A program made the position numbers and the translations under genes. Below are positions 10,154 to 21,693 of a stretch of 60,306 nucleotides of DNA, piece by piece (positions within the stretch are counted from its first letter, which is position 1; each line of letters starts with the position of its first letter). This DNA is from Psychrobacter sp. JCM 18903. Its GTDB lineage: Bacteria; Pseudomonadota; Gammaproteobacteria; Pseudomonadales; Moraxellaceae. The DNA lies in contig NZ_BAWJ01000019.1 of NCBI RefSeq assembly GCF_000586475.1, forward strand, positions 1-60,306. Reading direction: 5' to 3'. The notes beneath the pieces are model-generated. The model was not told the origin of the DNA, did no database searches, and worked only from the letters and a program-made list of their open reading frames with translations.

Positions 10154-11448
10154 TTACTGATAACGATAACGGGCTGAGCGCGCATGGGCTTCTAAGTCCT
10201 CACGTTGCGCTAAAATATCTGCGGTCTCAGCCAATGGCTTACTACCGGCTTCAGTACAATAAATAATAGAGGATTTCTTTTGGAAATCATAAACACCAAG
10301 CGGTGAAGAGAAACGCGCAGTGCCAGAGGTTGGCAACACGTGATTGGGTCCTGCGCAGTAGTCACCAATCGCCTCAGGCGTGTGACGTCCCATGAAAATA
10401 GCACCTGCATGACGAATATCGTTGAGTAGCACATCAGGATGATCAACTGACAACTCTAAATGTTCTGGGGCAACCCGATTAATCACCGCCATACCTTCAA
10501 CGCGGTCTTTGACTAAAATAAGTGCGCCACGATTTTTTAGCGAATCGCGGGCGATATCGGCTTTTGGCAACTCTGCCAGCGCTTTTTCAATTTCAGCCGC
10601 TACGTCTGCAAGCTGCTGTTCACTGGTCGTGACAAAGATAGCTTGAGCGATACGGTCATGTTCAGCTTGTGACAATAAATCCATCGCCAACCAATCGGCG
10701 CGATCTTGCGCCTCGCCCTCTGCATAGACCAATACTTCAGAGGGACCAGCGATCATATCAATCCCAACTTGACCAAATACTGCGCGCTTGGCGGCAGCAA
10801 CATATTTATTACCAGGGCCAGTGATTTTATCCACCGCTGGAATCGTTTCGGTACCGTAAGCCAAGGCAGCAACCGCTTGCGCACCGCCGATGGTAAAGAC
10901 ACGGTCGACTTGTGCCAAATGTGCGGCGGCTAGCACCAATGGATTGAGCACGCCTTTTGGCGCTGGCACCACCATGATGACCTCTTTAACACCCGCCACT
11001 TTGGCAGGAATGGCATTCATCAATACAGAAGATGGATAAGAGGCCAAACCACCAGGCACATAAATACCAACGCGATCAAGTGCGGTGACTTTTTGACCCA
11101 AGCGATTACCAAGCTCATCTTCATACTGCCAAGTCTCTTGTACTTGCGCTCATGAAAGGTCTGCACACGCGTTGCTGCGGTGGTCAATGCCAATTTTACT
11201 GTATCATCAAGATTCGCAAACGCTTCAGCAAGCGCCTCTTTAGACAGCTCTAGCTCTTGCATCGTCGTCGCCGGATGCTGATCGAATTGCTGGGTTAACG
11301 CCAGTACGACGCGATCGCCATCATGCCGAACTTGCGCGATGATATCATCAACGGTCTTAAGTAAATCGGCATCATTGACGGTTTCAAAGGCAAGTAACTC
11401 TGTCAACTGACTGTCAAAATCGGCATCTTGGGTACTTAGTTGGCGCAT
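10154..11448 (-). CDS. hisD: histidinol dehydrogenase (one frameshift)
   Basis: HisD is the zinc-dependent NAD enzyme that oxidises histidinol to histidine in the last two steps of the pathway. Restoring one C near 11145-11147 joins the N-terminal 100 residues ([11 protein letters not shown]...) with the large C-terminal part and gives 431 residues. Recognisable motifs are [30 protein letters not shown], the catalytic region [12 protein letters not shown], and the Zn-binding region SQAEHD and APEHLE. The ATG at 11448 has AGGATTAAGTC before it. It sits between hisG and hisC on the minus strand, 79 bp before hisC. Confidence 0.95.
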
Positions 11449-11613
11449 GACTTAATCCTATATCTGAGCATAAAAGACTGCTGAAAATTAGCGATGTAAA
11501 AATGAGTGGTATTGAGTATTAATAATAATTGTGATGGCTGATATACCAGTTTCTATATATTTAGTTTGTTCAGATTATACTAACCTCATACTTTCTGGCA
11601 AGCAAATACAACA

Positions 11614-11660
11614 AAACCAGTTTAGCACGCTATATCTATCTTATAGCGCTAAACTGGTTT
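11614..11660 (-). terminator. candidate terminator between hisG and hisD
   Basis: AAACCAGTTTAG plus CGCTATA pairs with TATAGCG plus CTAAACTGGTTT around a 7-nt loop, with a 2-nt bulge. On the minus strand the stem is followed by TTTTGTTGTATTT. This is a long, stable hairpin in the 304-bp hisG-hisD spacer. It could terminate or attenuate transcription within the his cluster. Confidence 0.6.
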
Positions 11661-11737
11661 AAAAATTTGTATGACAATGCTTAAGATTATCAATGATTAG
11701 TATCGTTTGATAAGACATTGATTCATTAGGAATTAAT

Positions 11738-12433
11738 TTATGAAGCGCTGGCAATACTATTTTTAAAGCTATCTAAAATCGGCTCAAGTAACGCAAATTT
11801 ACGCTTGTAGCTCACTTGATTGACGATAAGGCGTGAGGACACATCGCAAATATGATCGCGTGCTTCAAGACCATTTGCGCGCAACGTATTACCTGTATCA
11901 ACCACATCGACGATCAAATCACCCAACCCGACCAACGGCGCAAGCTCCATAGAGCCATACAGTTTAATCACATCTACTTGCTGACCTTGGCTGGCAAAGT
12001 AAGCGCGGGCCACATTGACGTATTTGGTCGCAATACGTAGGCGACGATTGGGTAGCGGCGCATCTTTCACGCCAGCTGTCATCAACTTACACTGAGCAAT
12101 TTGCAAATCAAGTAACTCATAGACATGGTTGGCACCATTTTCAAGCAACACATCTTTACCCGCCACTCCAAAGTCAGCCGCGCCATGTTCAACGTAGGTT
12201 GGCACATCACTGGCACGCAAAATCAATACACGCACGTTGGGGTTTGAGGTTGGAAAAATAAGTTTGCGTGAGGCTTCAGGATCTTCTAATAACTCAACAC
12301 CAGCTGCGCGTAGCAGTGGCATGGTCTCTTCTAGAATACGACCTTTTGATAAGGCCAGTGTTAAGCCTGAAAACTCATCATTTACTTCATTTAACAAACC
12401 ATCATTTGGTAGGCTATTGCTTGCTTCAGTCAT
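11738..12433 (-). CDS. hisG: ATP phosphoribosyltransferase catalytic subunit, short form
   Basis: HisG starts histidine synthesis by joining ATP and PRPP. The protein (about 231 residues from the ATG at 12433) is the short HisG form, lacking the C-terminal regulatory domain, so a HisZ partner is expected elsewhere in the genome. Motifs include [16 protein letters not shown], the [20 protein letters not shown] segment and the PRPP-binding [22 protein letters not shown] 30 bases further upstream is possible but falls in a GC-rich hairpin, so I prefer the ATG. murA lies immediately upstream and hisD downstream. Confidence 0.95.
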   Translation of the reverse strand: MTEASNSLPNDGLLNEVNDEFSGLTLALSKGRILEETMPLLRAAGVELLEDPEASRKLIFPTSNPNVRVLILRASDVPTYVEHGAADFGVAGKDVLLENGANHVYELLDLQIAQCKLMTAGVKDAPLPNRRLRIATKYVNVARAYFASQGQQVDVIKLYGSMELAPLVGLGDLIVDVVDTGNTLRANGLEARDHICDVSSRLIVNQVSYKRKFALLEPILDSFKNSIASAS

Positions 12434-12462
12434 AATGACATCGTGTCCATGTGCAGTTAACA

Positions 12463-12484
12463 CCCCCGCTGAAGGGGGCTTTTA
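12463..12484. other. GC-rich hairpin upstream of hisG
   Basis: CCCCC (12463-12467) pairs with GGGGG (12474-12478) around GCTGAA, followed on the plus strand by CTTTT. No plus-strand gene precedes it. On the minus strand it lies in the murA-hisG spacer, about 30 nt before the hisG ATG, and could affect hisG translation or be a partial terminator. Confidence 0.45.
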
Positions 12485-12580
12485 GTGGTAGGTTACTAAT
12501 AGTGGTAGATTGCTAAGCCATTCATATCAACGCCAATCGTATCAATGATTGAGGTCATGGATTTGATAAGAAAATCGATA

Positions 12581-13861
<1,281 letters not shown>

Positions 13862-13954
13862 CTAACGATGAGTATTAAAATAGTGAAAATCAGACCAATC
13901 ACACCTAGCCAATATAATAGCCAGTCTAATAAGCCCAATCATATGTATAACGGT

Positions 13955-14206
13955 CTAGCCTTTGGATTGAACTTCCCATTCAGCAGGCGTCAGCGCTTGA
14001 ATATTGAGCGCATGAATATCGCCACTGGCGATCTTATCATTGACTAATGCATAAATCGCCTGCTGACGTTGCACGGCACGCTTACCTTCAAAACTGGCAT
14101 CAACCACGCGTACATCAAACTTATTACCTTGATTGGCAGCTTGAATAAAAGCGTCTGGGAAGTGAGTCTGTAAAAATGCAATCAAATCATCAGCGTTCAT
14201 GCTCAT
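13955..14206 (-). CDS. ibaG: BolA/IbaG family protein
   Basis: This 83-residue protein belongs to the BolA/IbaG family, small proteins that pair with monothiol glutaredoxins in iron-sulfur trafficking. The family signature is the segment from FDVRVVDASFEGKRAVQRQQ through the conserved His of DIHALNIQALTPAEW. The position directly upstream of murA matches IbaG rather than BolA. A start two codons downstream (second Met, 14200) is equally possible. The frame is intact. Confidence 0.88.
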   Translation of the reverse strand: MSMNADDLIAFLQTHFPDAFIQAANQGNKFDVRVVDASFEGKRAVQRQQAIYALVNDKIASGDIHALNIQALTPAEWEVQSKG

Positions 14207-14328
14207 AGAATATTCTGCCTTAAAGTGTCAGATAGGGTATAGATTTAAAGTGACGACATTATAACAAGAGTTTAAGCATCTTACAGTACTGTCTTACGCA
14301 ACTGCACCTAACTTCTGATTGCCGTCCA

Positions 14329-15335
14329 TTATTTGAGCATTTTATCCAAGTACGTCAGTACTTGCGCGCGTACATCATTGACCCAACGTAGCGGCGGTGC
14401 CATCGCACCAATACTGGTCGCATGACTGGCACCTTTTATTTCACCGTTTTCTACGGTGACGCCCGCCTCTTGCAACGCTTTGGTCATTTTAATCGTATTG
14501 GTCGCATACACCACTTTGTCTTTTTCGGCAGTCAACAATAAATACGGGGGCTGCTCGCCTTTGATTTGACGGTCTGGCATGACGTCGTCTGGCGTAGCAT
14601 CAGCAGCAAAGGCGGTGGCGCTATCAAATTTACGGAAGTCGTAACTATAAGGACCAGCAATACCCACGACCGCGGTAATATCCTTTGGCTTAATACCATA
14701 AGGCGCTAAAAAATCTTCATTGGCGACCGCTGCAACCGCGTTAAATGCACCAGCAGAATGTCCAATTACCGCTAAGCGTTTAGGATCAGCATGTAGGCTC
14801 GGAGCATTATTGATACTCCAAGCAATCGCTTGCGCCGTATCTTTGACATAATCAGGGTACACATGCTCAGGCGCTTTACGATAATTAATTACGGCGGTGA
14901 CATAACCTGCTTGCGCCAAACTCTGACCGACAAAGGCATACTGTTCTTTATTACCACTCTCCCATGAGCCACCGTGGACAAACACCACCATCGGATAGCT
15001 ATCATTAATCGCACCATCATTGATGGCGCTTTGGGCTTTCATCGCTTGTGCTAATGGCTTGGGATAATAAATATCCAAATCTTGATCGGGCTCATCACCA
15101 TAGAGAATATTTTTGCTGACGCCAACGCCGCCACTAGCAGTAATGCCATTGACGATAGCGAGTGGCGATAGGCTTGCGCATTCTGGGTGGCTAGCGCAAC
15201 GCTACCCAGTGCTAAGGCAGCGACGCCTGTGAATTTTAGAATGCCTACTTTGCTAGCAGTATTATTAATCATGCTTTCATTATTTATTTTTTGACGGCTT
15301 TTATTATATTCTAAGCGCTTGTTTGCATCCTTCAT
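14329..15335 (-). CDS. secreted alpha/beta hydrolase, carboxylesterase-like (one frameshift)
   Basis: This is an alpha/beta-hydrolase of the carboxylesterase/HSL-like type. It shows the oxyanion-hole segment VVFVHGGSWESG, the nucleophile elbow GHSAGAFNA and a C-terminal His in KGASHATS; an Asp in TAEKDKVVY is the likely acid. The N-terminal part lies in another frame. One extra base near 15158-15163 joins a signal peptide (hydrophobic core VAALALGSVALA, cleavage after AQA) to IVNGITASGGVG and the catalytic domain, for 335 residues. Start options are the Met at 15335 (preceded by AGGGA) or 15272. Export to the periplasm is inferred. The substrate is unknown. Confidence 0.8.
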
Positions 15336-15611
15336 TGCCAGTATCCCTATTATATTTATACATGGATCAAAAGTAATAGCGTTGAGACAGCCGTTTTATA
15401 AAATAAGCACTAATACTGTCTTGTCTATTCTTCGCTTTTTATATCTTACTGGCTGGCTCAGAAGTTCTCGTGTTTTTCCTGTTAACAGTGTTTAGGTTTC
15501 TTGTCATTAAACACGGTTTAAACTAACGGGGCAAATAGCTTACCCTACAAGCTATTTAGCCACTGTTTTTTTGTTTTATTGATAAATAACAGCTGTGTTT
15601 TAGAACACTTT

Positions 15612-16442
15612 TTACTGATCTTGATACAGGTCAATATAGGGGCTTGATGACGGTTGCTCAACGGTTGTGCCATCTTCGGTCACGACGATAGGAGTCGATG
15701 TACCAACGGACGCTGGCGCTTCAGAATTATTAACGCTAGCAGCATCCACAACGACTGGCGCTGAAGCAGGATTTACCAAGTTATTTTCAGACATAATGTC
15801 GTCTTTACTTATCTTTACGCCCCTGTCATCAACGACGGTCGTCAGCAGCACCAGCTCAGTCACACCAACGGTGCTATTGGCGATATCGATTAGATGACTC
15901 TGCTGAGTCGGTGTCATACGTCCCATAATATAAACCACACCATCATTGGTCACGGCTTTGATCTGTGAGGCTTTGACACCATCACTCGCGGCTACTTTTG
16001 CCAACAGCTTTGAGGTGATATAGCCATCATGAACCGTCGAGCTATAGCCTTTAGACGCGCTGACGTTTAGCTCATTATAGACATGACGCACATCTGGCAT
16101 AGAGCTGACGACTTTTTCGACTTCTACTTTGATGGCCTCAGTGGGTACTTCACCTGTCAATAACACTTCACTATTAAAGCTATCAATACCCATACGACTG
16201 GTTTGTTGCAGGTCTTCTTTTAATCCATAAACATTGATTTTAACGGTATGTTCGATACTGCGATCCAGTAGTCGCTGCGGAATGGTACGCTCTGTCATCG
16301 GCACACCATACGTACCTTCTGTACTGTTGGTCAAATAATTGGTGGTACAGCCCGTAGTGACGATGCTGGTCATTAGCATAACGCCTATCGCGGTGCGGCG
16401 TGATGAGCCAAAAATAGCAGTGCGCAAATGCATCCGTGTCAT
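15612..16442 (-). CDS. dolP: BON-domain lipoprotein, DolP-like
   Basis: A 276-residue outer-membrane-type lipoprotein. The signal peptide ends in a lipobox (IVTTGC, Cys32). Two BON domains follow (about residues 55-130 and 135-210), with motifs such as SEVLLTGEVPTEA and GVVYIMGRMTPTQ. The C-terminal tail of about 60 residues is Ser/Val/Pro-rich and absent from E. coli DolP. DolP binds anionic phospholipids and supports envelope integrity. Adjacent yraN and divergent rsmI keep part of the E. coli yraL-yraN-yraP order; lpoA and diaA are missing from this locus. The symbol is given by homology and context. Confidence 0.82.
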   Translation of the reverse strand: MTRMHLRTAIFGSSRRTAIGVMLMTSIVTTGCTTNYLTNSTEGTYGVPMTERTIPQRLLDRSIEHTVKINVYGLKEDLQQTSRMGIDSFNSEVLLTGEVPTEAIKVEVEKVVSSMPDVRHVYNELNVSASKGYSSTVHDGYITSKLLAKVAASDGVKASQIKAVTNDGVVYIMGRMTPTQQSHLIDIANSTVGVTELVLLTTVVDDRGVKISKDDIMSENNLVNPASAPVVVDAASVNNSEAPASVGTSTPIVVTEDGTTVEQPSSSPYIDLYQDQ

Positions 16443-16669
16443 GATTTACCTCTTAGAACATGAGTGTGACGATCGTATAAAGTCAATTGATTGAGCCAGT
16501 TTTAATCTAATAACATTTGTTTTGACAACTGTTAATTCAGTTAATAACAACTTAGCTACTTTACTTAATTTTTACTATCAGCGGTTAGGTTTTTGGTAAC
16601 GCTCATTTGATGATAAGTACTTACTACCTTCTAGTTGGGTAGCTTTTGCATCCTAATATCACGTATCTG

Positions 16670-17143
16670 CTATAAAGCACCTTTGAGCCATTGTGGTTGA
16701 TTTGCTATGTTTTGACCAATGGTCTTAATATGATTACCTACCGTATCATAAGCGATGACATCGAACCGGCAATCATAATCCTCATACTCAGGATGCTGTT
16801 GCAAAAAATATTGCGCCGTTTTAATCACTTTACGTTGTTTGCTTGCCGTCACGCTCAGTGCAGCACCACCAAAACCTGAACGCTGCCGTTGACGCACTTC
16901 AATGAATATCAGTGTCGACCATACTGAACCTGTCTCCAGCATAATCAAATCCAGCTCACCCACTTTGGGCTGCTGCCAATTTTGGGCAATCAAAATCAAT
17001 CCTTGCGATTGTAAAAACTCACACGCCTGCTGCTCGAACAGACTGCCTTGGCGCTGCTTTGGTGAAGTGAGGCTCAAAGGTTTATGGCTGCACATAAGGT
17101 CGATGGGTCTGGTTAACATTTCAGAATTATCATAGCACATCAT
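16670..17143 (-). CDS. yraN: YraN family (UPF0102) endonuclease-like protein
   Basis: The 157-residue protein carries the UPF0102 core of a Holliday-junction-resolvase-like nuclease fold: RQGSLFEQQACEFLQSQG, then NWQQPKVGELDLIMLE with the conserved E-x-D pair, and the FIEVRQRQRSGFGGA segment. Its cellular role is not established. The likely start is one of the early Met codons (M1, M2, or M9), since the first 25 residues are variable. It is divergent from rsmI and upstream of the BON lipoprotein gene. Confidence 0.88.
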   Translation of the reverse strand: MMCYDNSEMLTRPIDLMCSHKPLSLTSPKQRQGSLFEQQACEFLQSQGLILIAQNWQQPKVGELDLIMLETGSVWSTLIFIEVRQRQRSGFGGAALSVTASKQRKVIKTAQYFLQQHPEYEDYDCRFDVIAYDTVGNHIKTIGQNIANQPQWLKGAL

Positions 17144-17302
17144 GCTAAACTAGCCACTTTCGCGTGCAGATGCTGGTATGGTGTTTTATGCTTTTCTTAA
17201 GCCCTATTTGATGAAGCACTTTTGCATTTGTTATTAACCAGTTTTGTCAGTCAGCGCGCCACATTATATTTTAATTCCCGCTTTTAATACTCCGAGGTTT
17301 TC

Positions 17303-18271
17303 ATGTCTAGCCCTACCGCGATGCCAGCTTGTCTATATATCGTTGCCACGCCGATTGGCAATATGAGCGATATGACGCCGCATGCCATTGACGTTTTAAA
17401 GCAAGTCGCCATCATTGCCTGTGAAGACACCCGTACTTCAGGTAAGCTATTGTCGCATTTTGGCATTGATACCAAAGGCAGTAAAGCCGACGACGAAAAA
17501 GAGTCAGAAGCTCCCAACACTAAAAATAATACCGATAATAACGTGACAGACGCTGATATCGCGACCAAGCAAAAAGGTCATAACAAGCTTTGGGCATACC
17601 ATGAACACAATAGTGCCATTCAAACACCCAAAATTATCGAGATGATCGAGCAAGGTCATTCGGTTGCTTTGATTAGTGATGCCGGTACGCCACTCATCAG
17701 TGATCCAGGTTATCAACTGGTACAGGCCGCTCATGCCGCAGGCGTTAGAGTCTCTCCTATCATTGGTGCCTCTGCTGCCATTGCCGCACTGTCAGTCGCA
17801 GGATTGCCCTCAGACCGCTTTAGCTTTATTGGGTTTTTACCCGCCAAAACCCACGGTCGCCAAAAACAGCTTACGGCTCTAAACTCACGTACCGAAACGC
17901 TGATATTTTATGAAGCGCCGCATCGTATTATCGCCAGTTTAGAAGACATGGCGGCGGTATTTGGCGCAGATCGTGAAGTGACGTTTTGCCGTGAATTGAC
18001 TAAGACCTTTGAGACTGTCCATAAAAGTACCCTTGGCGATTTGGTGGAATTTGTCAAAGCTGATGACAATCAACAGCGCGGTGAGATAGTCGTGGTCGTC
18101 GCTGGCGTGAATGTGGCGCAGGATGCGGATGACATCAGTATTCATGATAAATTATTGCAGCGCTTGCTTGAGGACTTATCGGTTAAAAAAGCCGCTGCAT
18201 TGGGCGCTGATATCACGGGCGTAAAAAAGAATGCGCTATATCAGCGTCTGCTTGAGCTACAAGCTGACTAA
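17303..18271 (+). CDS. rsmI: 16S rRNA (cytidine(1402)-2'-O)-methyltransferase
   Basis: RsmI 2'-O-methylates C1402 of 16S rRNA using SAM. The 322-residue protein has the family motifs YIVATPIGNMSDMTPHA, CEDTRTSGKLL, LISDAGTPLISDPGYQL, AGLPSDRFSFIGFLPAK and FYEAPHRI. Between the DTRTS motif region and WAYHEHN it carries an extra low-complexity Asp/Asn/Lys/Glu-rich stretch (about residues 57-94) not found in E. coli RsmI. The insert lies in frame and the rest is intact. It is divergent from yraN. Confidence 0.95.
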   Translation: MSSPTAMPACLYIVATPIGNMSDMTPHAIDVLKQVAIIACEDTRTSGKLLSHFGIDTKGSKADDEKESEAPNTKNNTDNNVTDADIATKQKGHNKLWAYHEHNSAIQTPKIIEMIEQGHSVALISDAGTPLISDPGYQLVQAAHAAGVRVSPIIGASAAIAALSVAGLPSDRFSFIGFLPAKTHGRQKQLTALNSRTETLIFYEAPHRIIASLEDMAAVFGADREVTFCRELTKTFETVHKSTLGDLVEFVKADDNQQRGEIVVVVAGVNVAQDADDISIHDKLLQRLLEDLSVKKAAALGADITGVKKNALYQRLLELQAD

Positions 18272-18322
18272 TTTTGACTATAAAAAATAGGCATTTATAA
18301 CTTAATTGAGGAGAAGTGAGCA

Positions 18323-19342
18323 ATGTACAATGTAATGGCGATAGGCAACGCATTGGTTGACCATGAATATGTATTGTCAGATGCGGCGCTAGATGAAACC
18401 GATTTGACCAAAGGCAATATGACGCTGGCAGGTATCGACGAGCAACAGCAATTGTTGGCGTATTTTAAGCTGGCAGAAATTGCACCTTCAAAGCAGGCTG
18501 GTGGTGGCTCAGCGGCTAATACGATGTATACCTTTGCCAGTTTAGGCGGCAAGCCATTTTATGCCTGCCGCGTTGGTGACGATCAACAAGGCGAGTTTTA
18601 TCTAAAAGACTTACATGAAGCAGGTGTTGCAACTTCAGAGAAATCTATCCATGCAGGCGGAGTAACGGGTTCATGTGTGGTCGCAGTGACTGAAGATGGC
18701 GAGCGCACCATGCAAACTTATCTCGGTACTTCAAGCGAAATCACCGCAGAAAATGTCGATTTTGATGCGCTGACACAAGCTGACTGGCTATATATAGAAG
18801 GCTACTTGGCCATGACTGAGAGTATTCAGCCTGCCATGACTCAGTTGCGTCAACAAGCAGGGATTCATTCTACAAAAATTGCCGTAAGTTTTGCTGATCC
18901 TGCCGTGGTGAAGTTTGCTAAAGACGGTTTACTCAATATGCTGGGCAATAAAGTGGCAGTGATATTCTGTAATAGTGAGGAAGCCAAACTCTTTACGGAC
19001 AAAAAACAAGTCAAGGCAGCCGCACGCGCACTGCTTGAGTATTGCCAGACAGCAGTCGTCACTGATGGTGCCAATGGTGCAACAATCGCTCATAAAGCTG
19101 ATGATAAATCAGAGATTGAGATTTATGAAGTTGCTACACCAATCGTTACTAATGTCATTGATACCAACGGTGCCGGTGATAATTACGCAGGAGCATTTTT
19201 ATACGCGTTGTCGCAGCACTATAGCTTGCCTGAATGTGGTCGTCTTGCCAGCGAAGTGGCGGCGCAGGTGATTCAACAGTTTGGACCACGATTAGCCTCA
19301 CAAGATTATAGAGATATTGCGAAGCGTGTACTATCTGCTTAA
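18323..19342 (+). CDS. PfkB family kinase (adenosine kinase-like)
   Basis: A 339-residue ribokinase/PfkB family sugar or nucleoside kinase. The N-terminal glycine motif is GGGSAANTMYTFASLGG (about residues 60-76). The C-terminal signature DTNGAGDNYAGAFLYAL contains the catalytic Asp of the GAGD motif. The overall layout resembles adenosine kinase-like members, but the substrate cannot be fixed from sequence. A strong AGGAG lies before the ATG. It follows rsmI by 51 bp and is probably in the same transcript. A bidirectional terminator follows. Confidence 0.88.
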   Translation: MYNVMAIGNALVDHEYVLSDAALDETDLTKGNMTLAGIDEQQQLLAYFKLAEIAPSKQAGGGSAANTMYTFASLGGKPFYACRVGDDQQGEFYLKDLHEAGVATSEKSIHAGGVTGSCVVAVTEDGERTMQTYLGTSSEITAENVDFDALTQADWLYIEGYLAMTESIQPAMTQLRQQAGIHSTKIAVSFADPAVVKFAKDGLLNMLGNKVAVIFCNSEEAKLFTDKKQVKAAARALLEYCQTAVVTDGANGATIAHKADDKSEIEIYEVATPIVTNVIDTNGAGDNYAGAFLYALSQHYSLPECGRLASEVAAQVIQQFGPRLASQDYRDIAKRVLSA

Positions 19343-19370
19343 CTTATAAAAATCTGTCATTGCCAATAAT

Positions 19371-19404
19371 AAAAAAGCCCATCTCAATTGATATGGGCTT
19401 TTTT
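19371..19404. terminator. bidirectional terminator between PfkB kinase and metY
   Basis: AAAAAAGCCCAT pairs with ATGGGCTTTTTT around a short loop. The A-run and T-run make it usable for both convergent genes. Confidence 0.92.
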
Positions 19405-19481
19405 ATTATTAATCATGAGACAAGTTATTCAGCTCACATTGCTCAGCTCACATTGCTCAGTTCAATAAAAAGCGTTTAATA

Positions 19482-20807
19482 CTAAGCCGAGGCTAATGCT
19501 TGCGCAAGATCCGCTTTGATATCTTCGATGTGCTCGATACCAATTGATAGACGTACCATATCAGTGCTTACACCTGCATTTTCGAGCTCTTGCTCATTGA
19601 GCTGGCGATGGGTGGTCGTCGCTGGATGACAGGCTAGTGATTTGGCATCACCGATATTGACCAAACGAGTAATCAGCTGCAGCGCATCGATAAAGCGCGC
19701 ACCTGCTTCCAGACCACCTTTAACGCCAAAGGTTAGGATGGCAGATGGCGTGCCTTTCATGTATTTCTTAGCAAGCTCATGCTCAGGATGATCAGGTAAC
19801 CCTGCATATTTCACCCAAGCAACTTTATCATGGTCACGTAGATATTCTGCAACGGCTTGGGCGTTCTGTACATGGCGCTCCATACGTAGACTCAATGTCT
19901 CCATACCCTGCAAAATACCAAAAGCATTGAGCGGGCTAAGTGCCGCGCCCGTATTACGCAGCGGTGCCACACGAGCACGAGCGATAAAGGCTGCTGCGCC
20001 CACGTCTTTGACAAAGTTCACACCGTGATAACTATGATCTGGCGTGTTCAATAACGGGAAACGCTCAGGATAGTCGCCCCATGCGAACTTACCACTATCG
20101 ACAATCGCACCACCAATCGAGGTACCTGTACCACTCATATATTTGGTCAACGAATGAATCACGACATCTGCACCAAACTCAAAAGGACGACATAACGCAG
20201 GCGTGGCAACCGTACTATCAATCACCACTGGCACACCATATTCATGTGCGATATCACTCAGCGCTTGAATATCAACGATGTTACCTAATGGATTACCGAT
20301 ACTTTCTGCAAAGACCATCTTAGTCTTATCATCGATCAAATCACGAATCGCCTCAGGATTTTTGTGATCAAAGAAGCGGACTTCGATACCTTGACGCGGC
20401 AATGCATGGGCAAACAAATTATAAGTACCGCCGTACAAGGTCGACACAGCAACGATATTATCGCCCGCTTCACAGATGGTTTGGATCGCATAAGTGATGG
20501 CTGCCATGCCAGATGCTACTGCAAGGGCACCGATACCACCTTCGAGCGCCGCGACGCGCTCCTCCAATACGGCATTGGTCGGGTTCATGATACGGGTATA
20601 AATATTGCCTGCAACTTTTAGATCAAACAAATCAGCACCATGCTGAGTGTTATCAAAAGCATACGAGCTGGTGTGATAAATAGGCACTGCGACCGCCTTG
20701 GTCGTTGGCTCAACGCTATAACCAGCGTGAATAGCCAAGGTCTCAAGACGTTGAGGAGTCGCTGATTTTTGGGCTGTTTGCTGGGCTGCTTGTTCGTCAC
20801 TCATCAT
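19482..20807 (-). CDS. metY: O-acetylhomoserine aminocarboxypropyltransferase/sulfhydrylase
   Basis: This 441-residue PLP enzyme of the Cys/Met metabolism family makes homocysteine from O-acetylhomoserine and sulfide. Motifs: the N-terminal LAIHAGYSVEPTTKAVAVPI, YTRIMNPTNAVLEERVAALEGG, the Asp of VVIDSTVATP and the PLP lysine in VIHSLTKYMSG. Its length and the SATP-like insertion pattern favour the sulfhydrylase over cystathionine synthase-type enzymes. The start has AAAGGA upstream; either of two adjacent ATGs may be used. No SAM riboswitch was recognised in the short leader. Confidence 0.92.
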   Translation of the reverse strand: MMSDEQAAQQTAQKSATPQRLETLAIHAGYSVEPTTKAVAVPIYHTSSYAFDNTQHGADLFDLKVAGNIYTRIMNPTNAVLEERVAALEGGIGALAVASGMAAITYAIQTICEAGDNIVAVSTLYGGTYNLFAHALPRQGIEVRFFDHKNPEAIRDLIDDKTKMVFAESIGNPLGNIVDIQALSDIAHEYGVPVVIDSTVATPALCRPFEFGADVVIHSLTKYMSGTGTSIGGAIVDSGKFAWGDYPERFPLLNTPDHSYHGVNFVKDVGAAAFIARARVAPLRNTGAALSPLNAFGILQGMETLSLRMERHVQNAQAVAEYLRDHDKVAWVKYAGLPDHPEHELAKKYMKGTPSAILTFGVKGGLEAGARFIDALQLITRLVNIGDAKSLACHPATTTHRQLNEQELENAGVSTDMVRLSIGIEHIEDIKADLAQALASA

Positions 20808-20924
20808 ATATTCCTTTATTTCGATAAAAGTTATTAATCAATAAATGACTAATCAACAAATTATTAATTAACAATATGTCACTGAAAATTCAGCTAAAAA
20901 ACAATCTACCAAATCATAGCAATA

Positions 20925-20956
20925 AAAAAGCCAAGTTCATCAAAACTTGGCTTTTT
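20925..20956 (-). terminator. terminator downstream of nfuA
   Basis: AAAAGCCAAGTT pairs with AACTTGGCTTTT around a 6-nt loop. On the minus strand it is followed by a T-run. It ends the nfuA transcript before metY. Confidence 0.88.
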
Positions 20957-21009
20957 AATTAAAATAACTCTTCAGACATTACTTAACGCTTTGGCTTTTA
21001 CTGAGATTT

Positions 21010-21693
21010 CTATTTATAGTAAGCGTTTTCTGTACGGGTATGATCGGTTTCATCAATGACTTGGGTCAGCTCTGGAATTTGTTGTTTCAGCTGCACTTCA
21101 ACGCCTTGACGTAAGGTCATGTCAACGGCTGAACAGCCTTGGCAACCACCACCAAACTTCAATACCGCAGTCAGACCAACGCCTTCTTCATCAATCAGTT
21201 CAAGCAACTGTACGTCGCCACCATGCGCCGCTAAGCCGGGATTAATCTCTGACTGCAATACGTAGTTGATACGCTCTTCGACACTGGCATCCGCACCCAC
21301 TTTAGGCACTTTAGAATTTGGCGCGCGGAAGGTCAGCTGACCACCAAAACGGTCTTTATTATAATCAATCACCGCATCCTCTAAATAAGGAACTGACGCC
21401 GCTTCGATAAAGGCAGAAAAACTGTCATACGTAAAACGCAGGTCAGCACTATCCTCTTCGCCCGGTTGATTATAAGCCATACAGCACTCTGCACGCGGCG
21501 TACCTGGATGCTCAACGAAAATACGCACGCCGATACCATCGGTATCCTGCTTGGATAACAAATCTGCTAAGTAGCTTTGGGCTGACTCAGTAATAGTAAT
21601 ATTGCTCTTTGCTACAGTTTGTTCAGTATCTAGCGCTGATTCATAGTCTGCTGACTGGTCTAGTTGGCTCTCAGCTTGGTTGTGCTCACTCAT
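21010..21693 (-). CDS. nfuA: Fe-S biogenesis protein NfuA
   Basis: NfuA carries and delivers [4Fe-4S] clusters. The 227-residue protein has a degenerate A-type domain (about residues 30-130, beginning [15 protein letters not shown]) and a C-terminal Nfu domain with the cluster-binding CxxC in [13 protein letters not shown]. An extra N-terminal Glu/Asp/Ser-rich segment of about 28 residues precedes the A-type domain. It stands alone with its own terminator. Confidence 0.96.
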   Translation of the reverse strand: MSEHNQAESQLDQSADYESALDTEQTVAKSNITITESAQSYLADLLSKQDTDGIGVRIFVEHPGTPRAECCMAYNQPGEEDSADLRFTYDSFSAFIEAASVPYLEDAVIDYNKDRFGGQLTFRAPNSKVPKVGADASVEERINYVLQSEINPGLAAHGGDVQLLELIDEEGVGLTAVLKFGGGCQGCSAVDMTLRQGVEVQLKQQIPELTQVIDETDHTRTENAYYK

